64,000 bases of DNA from Streptomyces venezuelae ATCC 10712 (GTDB taxonomy: Bacteria; Actinomycetota; Actinomycetes; Streptomycetales; Streptomycetaceae): NCBI RefSeq assembly GCF_008639165.1, contig NZ_CP029197.1, positions 6,390,001-6,454,000 of the forward strand. Reading direction: 5' to 3'. The translations under genes were made by a program, and so were the position numbers. The notes below the pieces were generated by a model, which did no database searches, was not told the DNA's origin, and saw nothing but the letters and a program-made list of their open reading frames with translations. Shown one piece after another: positions 16,710-24,968 of the stretch. Every line of letters begins with the position of its first letter. The first letter of the stretch is position 1.

Positions 16710-16949
16710 TCACGCCAGCCGGGCGAGGAACTCCGTCCAGGCGCCGGGCGCCACGGCGAACTGCGGACCGTCGGGGTTCTTGGAGTCGCGGACGTGGACG
16801 GTGGAGGGGCAGGAGGCGACCTCGACGCAGTTGCCGCCGTCACCGCAGCTGTAGCTGGACTTGTGCCAGGAGAGGGCGACTTCGACGCAGTCGTCGCCGC
16901 TGCCGCTGCTGTAGCTGCTCTTGAACCAGGCCAGGTCAGTGGTGCTCAT
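16710..16949 (-). CDS. DUF397 protein with a duplicated motif
   Basis: The 79-aa protein carries the DUF397 signature (W.KSSYS.G.G..CVEVA) twice, at about 8-25 and 28-45, followed by the usual VRDSK and a C-terminal FLARL. Single-copy DUF397 proteins are encoded next to XRE/Scr1-type regulators throughout Streptomyces and are thought to act with them, possibly in toxin-antitoxin-like or developmental control. It overlaps the stop of the XRE gene by 4 bp (ATGA), so the two are coupled. The duplication is probably internal to this gene. Confidence 0.88.
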   Translation of the reverse strand: MSTTDLAWFKSSYSSGSGDDCVEVALSWHKSSYSCGDGGNCVEVASCPSTVHVRDSKNPDGPQFAVAPGAWTEFLARLA

Positions 16950-17779
16950 AGTGCTCCTCGGATCTCCCGCAGCAGGCTCACGGACTCTTCAGGTGACAGA
17001 GCCTGTGCTCGCATCCTGGCATATCGCTGTTGGAGGATGCTGACCACTTTGGGGTCGGAGATGAGCTGGCCGGTCTCCTGGCCCTCGCAGTAGGCGTACC
17101 AGGAGTTCTCCTCGGTCTCCAGGAGGCGCAGGGGTCCGCCGAGACCCGCGTGGTGCCCGCGCGACTGCGGCATGACCTGGACGTCGATGTTGCGCCGCCC
17201 GCAGAGGCCGAGGGCGTGGTCGATCTGTTCGCCCATCACCGCCGGGCCGCCTACCTGGCGGCGCAGGGCGTGCTCCTCGATGATGAAGCTGAAGATCGTC
17301 TCCGGGCGTTCCGTGAGGAGGCTCGCCCGCTCCATGCGGGCGACCAGGCTGGACTCGATCTTGTCGTCGCCCATCGCCGGGATCTGTTCCTCGAAGAGCG
17401 TCCGGGCGTACGCGGGGGTCTGGAACAAGCCTGGCACGAGCCGGTTCTCGTAGGTGTACAGCGTCACGGCGTGGGGCTCCAGTTCGGCCAACCCCTCGAA
17501 CCACTTCGCCAGCCCCGCCCTCCGCGTCAGGTGTTTCGCCGCCGCGCGGATCACCCCGAACGCGTCCAGCCGTTCCTCCGCGCGGTCCACGAACTCCTTC
17601 GACGGCAGGCGCCGGCCCTGTTCGATCGAGGCGATCATGGGGACCGAGTAGCCCACCTGCGGGGCGAACTGTTCCTGGGTCAGGCCCGCGCGTTTGCGGA
17701 AGACCTTGACCACCTCCCCGAAAGCCTTCAGGCTCTCCGACGTCTCCGGTTCGCTTCCCTTCGGAACCTCGTCCGTCAC
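16946..17779 (-). CDS. XRE-family regulator with DUF5753-type sensor domain
   Basis: The 277-aa protein has an N-terminal helix-turn-helix at about 22-75 (FGEVVKVFRKRAGLTQEQFA, then YSVPMIASIEQGRR). The long C-terminal domain has the typical LYTYENRLVPGLFQTPAYAR and IIEEHALRR blocks of the Scr1/DUF5753 family. The GTG at 17779 has an excellent GGAGG site 8 bases upstream and was preferred to the ATG at 17821. It is coupled to the DUF397 gene and divergent from an ATPase gene, the standard Streptomyces trio. It probably binds the palindromes in the divergent region. Confidence 0.88.
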   Translation of the reverse strand: MTDEVPKGSEPETSESLKAFGEVVKVFRKRAGLTQEQFAPQVGYSVPMIASIEQGRRLPSKEFVDRAEERLDAFGVIRAAAKHLTRRAGLAKWFEGLAELEPHAVTLYTYENRLVPGLFQTPAYARTLFEEQIPAMGDDKIESSLVARMERASLLTERPETIFSFIIEEHALRRQVGGPAVMGEQIDHALGLCGRRNIDVQVMPQSRGHHAGLGGPLRLLETEENSWYAYCEGQETGQLISDPKVVSILQQRYARMRAQALSPEESVSLLREIRGAL

Positions 17780-17861
17780 CCCGCCACCTCCGTACCCGTG
17801 TGCTCGCGCTGAACGGAACAAGGCTCACTGATAGTTACCGGTACAGTCCAGAGTGTGAACC

Positions 17862-17881
17862 CGTACGCTGGGCAGCGTACG
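17862..17881. promoter_or_regulatory. 20-bp perfect palindrome, probable XRE operator
   Basis: CGTACGCTG-GG-CAGCGTACG lies between the divergent XRE and ATPase genes. A second inverted pair, AGTTACC at 17833-17839 and GGTAACT at 17894-17900, flanks it. The position fits an operator for the adjacent regulator; binding is inferred. Confidence 0.55.
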
Positions 17882-17927
17882 AGTTTCTGAGCTGGTAACT
17901 GCCCTCGGGCGGCGCCACATTGGCCCC

Positions 17928-18368
17928 ATGACCTCCCCCGTGACCCGCGAAGCGCCCGTCACCGTACGTGTGTTCACCCAGCGCTTCAGTTCGACCCCGC
18001 GCGGCGCCCGGCTGGCCCGCCGGCTCACCCTCCACCAGCTCGACCGCTGGAGGATCCCGTACGGCTCCGAGGCCTCCGACACGGCCGCGCTCCTGGTCGC
18101 CGAACTCGCCGCCAACGCCGTCACGCACGGCCGGGTGCCCGGGCGCGACTTCGAGCTGACGCTCTCGTACACGCCCGGGCTGCGGCTCCGGATCGACGTC
18201 TCCGACACCCGGGGCGAACGGCGGCCGGCCGCCACGACCCGGGGCCCGCTCGACGAGGGCGGGCGGGGCCTGCTCCTCGTCGAGGCGCTCGCCTCACGGT
18301 GGGCCGTGCTCGACCGCGTACCGGTCGGAAAGACGGTACGTGCCGAGCTCGACCTCGTGGTTCCCTGA
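17928..18368 (+). CDS. RsbW/SpoIIAB-like ATP-binding protein
   Basis: The 146-aa GHKL ATPase has the N-box AELAANAVTH, the G1 box VSDTRG and the G2 box EGGRGLLLVEAL. Such stand-alone HATPase_c_2 proteins are anti-sigma-factor kinases or relatives and are very numerous in Streptomyces. It is divergent from the XRE/DUF397 pair, so a shared regulatory role is likely. The ATG is preceded by CACATT and 6 bases, a weak version of the leaderless pattern seen elsewhere here, and by no clear ribosome-binding site. Confidence 0.85.
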   Translation: MTSPVTREAPVTVRVFTQRFSSTPRGARLARRLTLHQLDRWRIPYGSEASDTAALLVAELAANAVTHGRVPGRDFELTLSYTPGLRLRIDVSDTRGERRPAATTRGPLDEGGRGLLLVEALASRWAVLDRVPVGKTVRAELDLVVP

Positions 18369-18380
18369 ACCGGCGGTGGG

Positions 18381-18836
18381 TCAGAAGGGCGTCCCGGTGA
18401 TCCACCTCGTCCCCAGGAACGTGGTGTCAGGCCGGAGTTGCACGGTGTCGTGGCCCGGCCAGCCGTCGAGCATCCGGGGTCCGTCGAGCGCGCCGAGGCA
18501 GGTGAAGACGAGCGAGTCCTCGGGGCCGTTGGAGCGGAGCCAGCGGGTGCCCGTGAACGGCGGATTGGTGTTCTTTGCGAGCTGGACGGCGCCGGTGGCC
18601 GTGTTCCCGTCGAGATAGCGGGTCTCGTTGAACGAGTCGAGGACGTCGAAGAAGTTGGTCAGGTCCAGCTCTTCGACGCACAGGAACGTGAACTGATTGT
18701 TGCCCAGGTGGTTCATCTCCCATCGCGTACCCGGATCTTCCCTGTTCCGCAGAGAAACCGTGCCCTGGGTGTAGGTGCCGGCGAGGTACTTCTTTCCGGC
18801 ATCGGGGGCCCTGCATTCGAGATGCACCAGAACCAT
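18381..18836 (-). CDS. beta-trefoil-like protein with three GTRW repeats
   Basis: The 151-aa protein is made of three diverged repeats of about 45-60 residues, each with a pattern L.G....G.V.L......GTRW. The GTRW motifs are at 36-39, 96-99 and 142-145, and the third repeat is shortened at its end. Threefold repeats of this size suggest a beta-trefoil, a fold used for carbohydrate or protein binding. There is no signal peptide or catalytic motif. The ATG at 18836 has GGAG 8 bases upstream. I do not recognise a named family. Confidence 0.55.
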   Translation of the reverse strand: MVLVHLECRAPDAGKKYLAGTYTQGTVSLRNREDPGTRWEMNHLGNNQFTFLCVEELDLTNFFDVLDSFNETRYLDGNTATGAVQLAKNTNPPFTGTRWLRSNGPEDSLVFTCLGALDGPRMLDGWPGHDTVQLRPDTTFLGTRWITGTPF

Positions 18837-18948
18837 GGCGGGGCTCCGTTCTGGTTGGGTGGGATCGACGGAGGCTGCTGTCCGCAGGCGCCTGCACGCG
18901 TCTCCACCACCAGGTTCGCCCCACTCCGGCCCTCGTGCAACTCGCGTG

Positions 18949-18986
18949 CCGGGGACGCTCCTTGATGGTTCAAGGAGCGTCCCCGG
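18949..18986 (-). terminator. strong 17-bp hairpin terminator of the EF-G paralogue
   Basis: A perfect 17-bp stem with a TGGT loop starts 8 bp after the stop at 18994. It is the longest perfect hairpin I found in the window. Confidence 0.85.
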
Positions 18987-18993
18987 ACCGGGC

Positions 18994-21000
18994 CTACGGC
19001 GCCGGCGCGTAACCCGCCGGGCGGGTCGTGAAGGTGCCCCGGCCCTGGGTGCGGCCGCGGAGGCGGGACGCGTAGCCGAAGAGTTCGGCCAGCGGCACCG
19101 TCGCCTCCACCACCGCCGTGCCGGCGCGGGTCGTCTGGTCCGTGACCCGGCCGCGGCGGGCCGCGAGATCGCCGAGGACCGCGCCGACCGACTCCGCCGG
19201 GACGGTGACCGTCACATCGGCCACCGGCTCCAGGAGGGTCACCACGCTCGCGCGGAGCGCCTCGCGCAGCGCGAACCTGCCCGCCGTGCGGAACGCCATC
19301 TCCGAAGAGTCCTTCGGATGCGTGGCCCCGTCCGTGAGCGTCACCCGCACCCCCGTCACCGGGTGGCCGCCGAGCGGACCCTCGACGAGCGCGTCCCGGC
19401 AGCCGGCCTCGACCGCGCGGACGTACTCCTGCGGGACACGGCCGCCCGTGACCACCGAGGAGAACGCGAACTCCGTCCCGTCGGGCGCCGGTTCGACGTC
19501 GATGACGACATGGGCGAACTGGCCCGCGCCGCCGTCCTGCTTGACGTGGCGGTACAGCAGACCCGTGACGCCCTTCGTCACCGTCTCCCGGTACGCGACC
19601 TGCGGACGGCCGACCGTGACCTCAAGCCCCCGGTCGCGCCGCAGCTTCTCCACCGCGACCTCCAGGTGCAGTTCGCCGAGGCCGGACAGCACCGTCTGAC
19701 CCGTCTCCGGGTCGGACCGCACGACGAGCGACGGGTCCTCCTCCGAGAGCCGGGCGAGGGCCGTCGCCAGGCGGCCGGTGTCGGTGCCGCGGCGGGCCTC
19801 CACCGCGACCGTGACCACCGGGTCGGCGGTCGTGGGCGGTTCGAGGACGACCGGCGCGGCCGGGTCGCACAGGGTCGCCCCGGCGCGGGCGGACTTCGGG
19901 CCCACGACGGCGACGATGTCACCGGCGCGCGCCACGTCGACCTCGGTGGCCCGGTCGGCCTGGACCCGGAGGACGCGGGCGATCCGTTCGGTGCGGCCGG
20001 TGGTGGTGTCGAGCACGGTGTCCCCCTTTCCGAGCGTGCCCGCGTAGACGCGGAGATACGTCAAGCGGCCGGTGGCGGTCGCGCTCACCTTGAACGCGAG
20101 CGCGGTGAACGGGGCCGTCGGGTCCGCCGGGACCTCACCGCGTACCGGAGGCATGTCCGCCGGCGCGGGAAGGTAGGCGACGACGGCGTCGAGGAGCGGT
20201 TCCACGCCCCGGTTGCGGTAGGCGGAGCCGCAGAGGACGACCACGGCCTCACCGCCGAGGGTGAGGTCGCGCAGCGCACCCGTCAGCGTCGCCTCGGAGA
20301 GCGCGGACCGCTCGCAGAACTCGTCGAGGGCGCCCGGGTGGAGCTCCGCCACGGTCTCCTCCAGATGTCGCCTGCGGCGCAGCGCCTCGTCGCGGAGGTC
20401 GTCGGGGACCGGCAGGTCGGTGTACGTGTCGGCGCCGTCGGCCCACTCGTACGCCCGCATCCTGACCAGGTCCACGACGCCGGTGAAGCCGTCCTCGCGG
20501 CCGATGGGCAGCTGGACGGGGAGCGGGACGGTGCCGAGCCGGGTCCGGATCGACTCGACGGCGCTGTCGAGCTCCGCGCCCGCGCGGTCCAGTTTGTTGA
20601 CGAACGCGAGGCGCGGGACGCCGTGCCGGTCGGCCTGCCGCCACACCGTCTCGCTCTGCGGCTCGACGCCCGCGACGGCGTCGAAGACGGCGACGGCGCC
20701 GTCGAGGACGCGCAGCGAGCGCTCGACCTCGTCGGAGAAGTCGACGTGACCCGGGGTGTCGATCAGATTGATCCGGTGGCCGGCCCAGTCGCAGCTGACG
20801 GCCGCGGCGAAGATCGTGATGCCCCGGTCCCGCTCCTGCGGGTCGAAGTCGGTGACGGTGGTGCCGTCGTGGACCTCGCCGCGCTTGTGGGTGGCGCCGG
20901 TGAGGTACAGGAAGCGCTCGGTGACGGTGGTCTTGCCGGCGTCGACGTGAGCGAGGATGCCGAGGTTGCGGACGAGGCCGGTGAGCTGGGTGGTACGCAC
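18994..21000 (-). CDS. EF-G paralogue / ribosomal-protection-type translational GTPase
   Basis: The 668-aa translational GTPase has G1 AHVDAGKTT at 17-25, RGITI at 60-64, DTPGH at 81-85 and NKLD at 135-138, then EF-G domains II-V with VTKGVTG, SSEMAFR and ATVPLAELFGYAS. It is shorter than housekeeping EF-G (about 700 aa). The N-terminus (VRNLGILAHVDAGKTT) recalls both EF-G2-type paralogues and TetM/OtrA-like ribosomal-protection proteins. No str-operon genes (rpsL, rpsG, tuf) are adjacent, so it is a paralogue, not the main fusA. GTG start at 21000 behind GAAAGG. Confidence 0.85.
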   Translation of the reverse strand: MRTTQLTGLVRNLGILAHVDAGKTTVTERFLYLTGATHKRGEVHDGTTVTDFDPQERDRGITIFAAAVSCDWAGHRINLIDTPGHVDFSDEVERSLRVLDGAVAVFDAVAGVEPQSETVWRQADRHGVPRLAFVNKLDRAGAELDSAVESIRTRLGTVPLPVQLPIGREDGFTGVVDLVRMRAYEWADGADTYTDLPVPDDLRDEALRRRRHLEETVAELHPGALDEFCERSALSEATLTGALRDLTLGGEAVVVLCGSAYRNRGVEPLLDAVVAYLPAPADMPPVRGEVPADPTAPFTALAFKVSATATGRLTYLRVYAGTLGKGDTVLDTTTGRTERIARVLRVQADRATEVDVARAGDIVAVVGPKSARAGATLCDPAAPVVLEPPTTADPVVTVAVEARRGTDTGRLATALARLSEEDPSLVVRSDPETGQTVLSGLGELHLEVAVEKLRRDRGLEVTVGRPQVAYRETVTKGVTGLLYRHVKQDGGAGQFAHVVIDVEPAPDGTEFAFSSVVTGGRVPQEYVRAVEAGCRDALVEGPLGGHPVTGVRVTLTDGATHPKDSSEMAFRTAGRFALREALRASVVTLLEPVADVTVTVPAESVGAVLGDLAARRGRVTDQTTRAGTAVVEATVPLAELFGYASRLRGRTQGRGTFTTRPAGYAPAP

Positions 21001-21303
21001 GGTGTCGTGCCTTTCGCTGCTGCTGGATGAAGACAGGGCAGCGCGATTCCCGGACGACGGGCCGTCAGACGGACGGCGGCGGCGTCACGGGTCGGCGATG
21101 GCGGGCGCGCAGCCGCCACCGGCCGGAGGGAGAGGCGAGGATCACGTCGTACCGGGCACGGGAGGGCGACACGACGGCGGCACGGCGGCTGCGCACGGTC
21201 GGCTCCCCTCGGTTACGGACGTCTCACGGCCCGCACGGATCGGTGCGGCCGAGACGTGAGTGTAGGGAGGTTGACGGGCCGCGCGACAGCGGTTTTCGGG
21301 GGA

Positions 21304-21331
21304 CCGGATCCGGCAACGGCCGGAGATCCGG
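21304..21331 (-). terminator. imperfect hairpin after the VOC gene
   Basis: A 7-bp outer stem (CCGGATC/GATCCGG) encloses a GC-rich loop that can itself pair. It is 13 bp past the stop codon at 21345. Confidence 0.45.
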
Positions 21332-21344
21332 AGCTCCTTGTCGG

Positions 21345-21761
21345 CTACGCCGCCGGGTCCGCCGGCTGGAGGAGGTCCCAGCGGTTGCCGTAGAGGTCCT
21401 CGAAGACGGCGACCGAGCCGTAGGGCTCGTGGCGCGGCTCCTCCATGAACTTCACCCCGGCCGCCGTCATCCGCTCGTGGTCGCGGGCGAAGTCCTCGGT
21501 GTGCAGGAAGAAGCCGACCCGGCCGCCCGTCTGGTTGCCGACGGACGCCTCCTCGGCCTCGTTCTTCGCGCGGGCGAGCAGCAGGCCCGCGTTCCCGAGG
21601 CCGCCGACGCCGGCCGCGCCGCGCGGGCGGACGACGACCCAGCGGTTGCCGCCACCCCGGTCGGTGTCCTCGACCAGTTCGAAGCCGAGGGCGTCGGTGT
21701 AGAAGGCGATGGCCTCGTCGTAGTCACGGACGACGAGGGTCACGAGTGCGATGGACGGCAT
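21345..21761 (-). CDS. VOC-superfamily (glyoxalase-like) protein
   Basis: The 138-aa protein has two betaalphabetabetabeta modules with the family's LVVRDYDEAIAFYTDALGF start and a DLYGNRWDLLQP end. The metal-ligand positions look partly conserved (a late Asp/Glu, no clear first His). VOC proteins include lyases, dioxygenases and antibiotic-binding proteins, so the reaction is open. The ATG at 21761 has no useful ribosome-binding site but a TACGTT element 6 bases upstream. Confidence 0.82.
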   Translation of the reverse strand: MPSIALVTLVVRDYDEAIAFYTDALGFELVEDTDRGGGNRWVVVRPRGAAGVGGLGNAGLLLARAKNEAEEASVGNQTGGRVGFFLHTEDFARDHERMTAAGVKFMEEPRHEPYGSVAVFEDLYGNRWDLLQPADPAA

Positions 21762-21767
21762 TACCCC

Positions 21768-21773
21768 AACGTA
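21768..21773 (-). promoter_or_regulatory. -10 element TACGTT of a leaderless promoter
   Basis: On the minus strand TACGTT is followed by 6 bases (GGGGTA) and the ATG at 21761. The same box with the same spacing occurs upstream of the MFS gene at 35091. Confidence 0.5.
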
Positions 21774-21979
21774 ATACGCGGAAGCAGTAGCAAACCACCC
21801 GCGCCGACCCGTGTCGTTCCGGCCCGGATGGGAGGGTCCGAACGAGGGTCGGGGGAGGGGCGGACGAGGGTCGCGGCCGGTTCCGGACCGGCCGGGGGCC
21901 GCCGCCACGGCCGCCCCCGTGCCCGATTCCGGGCCCGAAGGCCCTCGTGGCGGCCCCGCCCGGTGCGAGAATGCCCCGC

Positions 21980-22591
<612 letters not shown>

Positions 22592-22606
<15 letters not shown>

Positions 22607-22667
22607 GACCCGCGCCCGCTCACGTCCCGGTCACCCTGAGCTAGGACCCGCGCCCGCTCACGTCCCG
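22592..22667. repeat. 38-bp tandem duplication across convergent gene ends
   Basis: Copies at 22592-22629 and 22630-22667 differ at a single base (GTCACCG versus GTCACCC). The first contains the kinase stop codon and the second the stop codon of the convergent amidotransferase gene. Confidence 0.92.
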
Positions 22668-23404
22668 CTGACGCCCTCCGCGTGCCTCGTCGCCGCCACC
22701 GCGAGCGCCCGGATCAGCGGATGCGGGCGGGTGCCGTCGCCCGCGAGTTCCGGCTGGAAGAGGGTGGCGAGGAAGAAGGGGTGCGAGGGGAGCTCCGCGA
22801 TGCGGATGCCGCCCTCCTCGTCCGCGCCCGTGAACCGCAGCCCGTGGGCCCGCAGGGTGTCCAGGTGGCGGCTGTCGGGGCCGTAGTTGCAGTGGTAGCG
22901 CTCGGTGGTGCGCTCCGCGCCCAGGGCCCGCTCGGCGAGCGAGCCCGGGGTGACCCGTACGACCCCCTCGTGCCCCACGAGGGAGCAGGCCAGCGGCGCG
23001 ATCAGCAGGTCGCCCTCGTCCGCCGACGGGTCGTTCTCCGCGTGCGCCGCGCCCGTCAGGCCGCAGACGTCCCGCGCGTACTCCAGCAGCGCGTGCTGGA
23101 ACCCGCCGCACGTGCCGAGGAAGGGGACGCCGTCCTCGCGGGCCGTGCGGATCGCGGCGAGCGCGCCCGCCTCGCTCTCGTACGGGCTCCCCGGCAGCAC
23201 CCACACCGCGTCGAAGCCCCGCACCGCGCCGGGCGCGGCCGCGTCCCCGGTCGGAATCCAGTACGCGTCGAGGGCGAGGCCGTCCCGCTCGGCGAGGGCG
23301 TCGAGCAGGACGGGAATGCGGACGTGGGAGCGGACGTGCGGGGAGCGGTCGCCGACCAGGGCGATCCGGGGGGTACGAGGAGGAAGGGTGTGCGTGTCGT
23401 TCAT
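22658..23404 (-). CDS. CTP-synthase C-terminal-like glutamine amidotransferase
   Basis: The 248-aa class-I amidotransferase-like protein has the nucleophile loop GTCGGFQH with Cys99 and the RYHCNYG strand typical of CTP-synthase glutaminase domains. The usual His-x-Glu of the triad is replaced by FQPEL at 216-220, so the catalytic His is a Gln. There is no synthetase domain. The protein matches the stand-alone family called CTP synthase C-terminal region-related. Glutaminase activity is doubtful. The start is ATG 23404; ATG 23413 is an alternative. Confidence 0.75.
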   Translation of the reverse strand: MNDTHTLPPRTPRIALVGDRSPHVRSHVRIPVLLDALAERDGLALDAYWIPTGDAAAPGAVRGFDAVWVLPGSPYESEAGALAAIRTAREDGVPFLGTCGGFQHALLEYARDVCGLTGAAHAENDPSADEGDLLIAPLACSLVGHEGVVRVTPGSLAERALGAERTTERYHCNYGPDSRHLDTLRAHGLRFTGADEEGGIRIAELPSHPFFLATLFQPELAGDGTRPHPLIRALAVAATRHAEGVSGT

Positions 23405-23488
23405 GGGCACCATCCTTGGCCGCGCCGCCAGTTCACGTCCAACGATGATTCCTGCATCCGGCATCACGAACGCTAATGGCGGGGTGGA

Positions 23489-23494
23489 TACGCT
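23489..23494 (+). promoter_or_regulatory. -10 element TACGCT of a leaderless promoter
   Basis: TACGCT, 6 bases (GACCCC), then the ATG at 23501. No Shine-Dalgarno sequence is present. Confidence 0.5.
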
Positions 23495-23500
23495 GACCCC

Positions 23501-24025
23501 ATGACGAACGACCACGACTGGGAGCACCGCGTCGCCGCCCTCTGGGAGCGCCTCGACGCGTACGAGCCCGCCGACTTCCGCGCCCGCGTCGCCGCCCTCG
23601 CCGCCGAGCGCCCCGACGACGACCCCGCCGCCCTCTTCGAACAGGGCGCCGCCCACGACTCCACCGGAGAGCCCGAAGAAGCCGTCCGGTTCTACCGCCG
23701 GGCCCTGGACCGGCGGCTCAGCGGCCTGCGCCGCCGCCGGGCCGTCATCCAGCTCGCCAGCAGCCTGCGCAACCTCGGCCGCCCCGACCGGAGCGTCGAG
23801 CTCCTCACCGCCGAACGCGCCATCCCCGCCGAAGAGTTGGACGCCGACGAGGCCGCGCTCTCCGGCGCCGTCGACGCCTTCCTCGCCCTCGCCCTCGCCG
23901 ACACCGGCCGCGACCGCGAAGCCGCCTCACTGGCCCTCGGCGCCCTCGCCCCCCTGCTGCCCCGCTACAACCGCTCCCTCACCCACTACGCCCGCGCCCT
24001 CCTCACCGCCCCCGACGGGTCCTGA
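23501..24025 (+). CDS. tetratricopeptide-repeat protein
   Basis: The 174-aa helical protein has TPR-like helix pairs (ALFEQGAAHDSTGEPEEAVR, then RAVIQLASSLRNLGRPDRSVELL). It matches the Streptomyces tetratricopeptide-repeat proteins of about 170 residues. TPR proteins act as protein-interaction scaffolds; the partner is unknown. It is followed after 12 bp by a LysR gene that lacks its own ribosome-binding site, so the two may be cotranscribed and coupled. Confidence 0.8.
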   Translation: MTNDHDWEHRVAALWERLDAYEPADFRARVAALAAERPDDDPAALFEQGAAHDSTGEPEEAVRFYRRALDRRLSGLRRRRAVIQLASSLRNLGRPDRSVELLTAERAIPAEELDADEAALSGAVDAFLALALADTGRDREAASLALGALAPLLPRYNRSLTHYARALLTAPDGS

Positions 24026-24037
24026 GCCGCCCCCCCC

Positions 24038-24919
24038 ATGGACCCGCACCTCCTCCGTACGTACGTCACCGTCGCCCGGCTCGCCTCCTTCTCCGAGGCC
24101 GCCCGCGCGCTGGGCTACACCCAGTCCGCCGTCTCCCAGCACATCGCCGCCCTGGAAGCCGACCTCGCACTGCCCCTGCTCACCCGCAGGCCCGTCGCCC
24201 CGACCCCCGCCGGGGAGCGGCTCCTGGAACACGCCGGGGCGCTGCTGCTCCGCCTCGACGCGGCCCGCGCCGACCTCGACCGGTTCGCGGCCGCCCCCCG
24301 CACCACCCTGAGCGTCGCCGCCTCCCCGCTCGCCCTGCACCCCCGCACCCTCGCCGCGCTCCCCGCCACCGGCGTCACCCTGTGCGCCCTGCCCCGCGAG
24401 CGGGTGCCCGAGGCCGTCGCCACCGGCGACGCCGACGCCGGGCTCGTCGACGGCATCGCCGCCCCCAGCGACCCGCTGCGGCTGCCCGACGTCGCCCCGC
24501 TCACCGCCACCCCCGTCGCCGAGGAGCCCCTCGCCGTCCTGCTGCCCGCCGGCCACCCGCTCGCCGGACGCCCCGGGCTGCGCCTCGCCGACCTGGTCGA
24601 CGCCCGCTGGCTCGACGCGCCCGCCGCCGGAGTCCCGCTCGACGAGCTGCGGTCCGTGCACGGCGGGCCCGCCGGGCGGGGCTTCCGTACCGCCCTGCGC
24701 TACGAGGGCACCGACACCCGCGCGCTCACCGCACTGGCCGCCGCCGGGCACGGCCTCGCGCTGCTGCCCCTGCCGCTGGCCGCCGGGGTGCCCGGCGCCG
24801 TCGGCGTCCCCCTCGTCGCGCCCCGGCTGGTCCACCGCACCGAACTCCTCCGGCCCGCCGGCCGCGTTCCCGCACCCACCGGACCGGTGGCCCGGTTCAC
24901 CGGACGGCTGGGGGCCTGA
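24038..24919 (+). CDS. LysR-family transcriptional regulator
   Basis: The 293-aa protein has the winged helix at residues 1-58 (LLRTYVTVARLASFSEAARA, then YTQSAVSQHIAALE) and a LysR substrate-binding domain from about 85. No clear divergent target gene is next to it, since the upstream TPR gene runs in the same direction. It may act at a distance or on the downstream genes. The ATG at 24038 directly follows a C-rich tract and has no ribosome-binding site, consistent with coupling to the TPR gene. Confidence 0.87.
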   Translation: MDPHLLRTYVTVARLASFSEAARALGYTQSAVSQHIAALEADLALPLLTRRPVAPTPAGERLLEHAGALLLRLDAARADLDRFAAAPRTTLSVAASPLALHPRTLAALPATGVTLCALPRERVPEAVATGDADAGLVDGIAAPSDPLRLPDVAPLTATPVAEEPLAVLLPAGHPLAGRPGLRLADLVDARWLDAPAAGVPLDELRSVHGGPAGRGFRTALRYEGTDTRALTALAAAGHGLALLPLPLAAGVPGAVGVPLVAPRLVHRTELLRPAGRVPAPTGPVARFTGRLGA

Positions 24920-24931
24920 CACCGGCAGTCG

Positions 24932-24937
24932 CTACCC
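24932..24937 (+). promoter_or_regulatory. -10-like TACCCT upstream of the 319-aa protein
   Basis: TACCCT lies 31 bases before the GTG at 24969, leaving room for a short leader that contains the GGAAGG ribosome-binding site. Confidence 0.35.
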
Positions 24938-24968
24938 TGTGCGCAACGGCGACGGAAGGCGGACGGGC

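Noticed and set aside
18994..21000. Tetracycline-resistance gene (tetM/otrA)
   Set aside because: Only the general EF-G domains can be read by eye. Resistance-specific domain IV features cannot be confirmed, so the gene is left as an EF-G paralogue.
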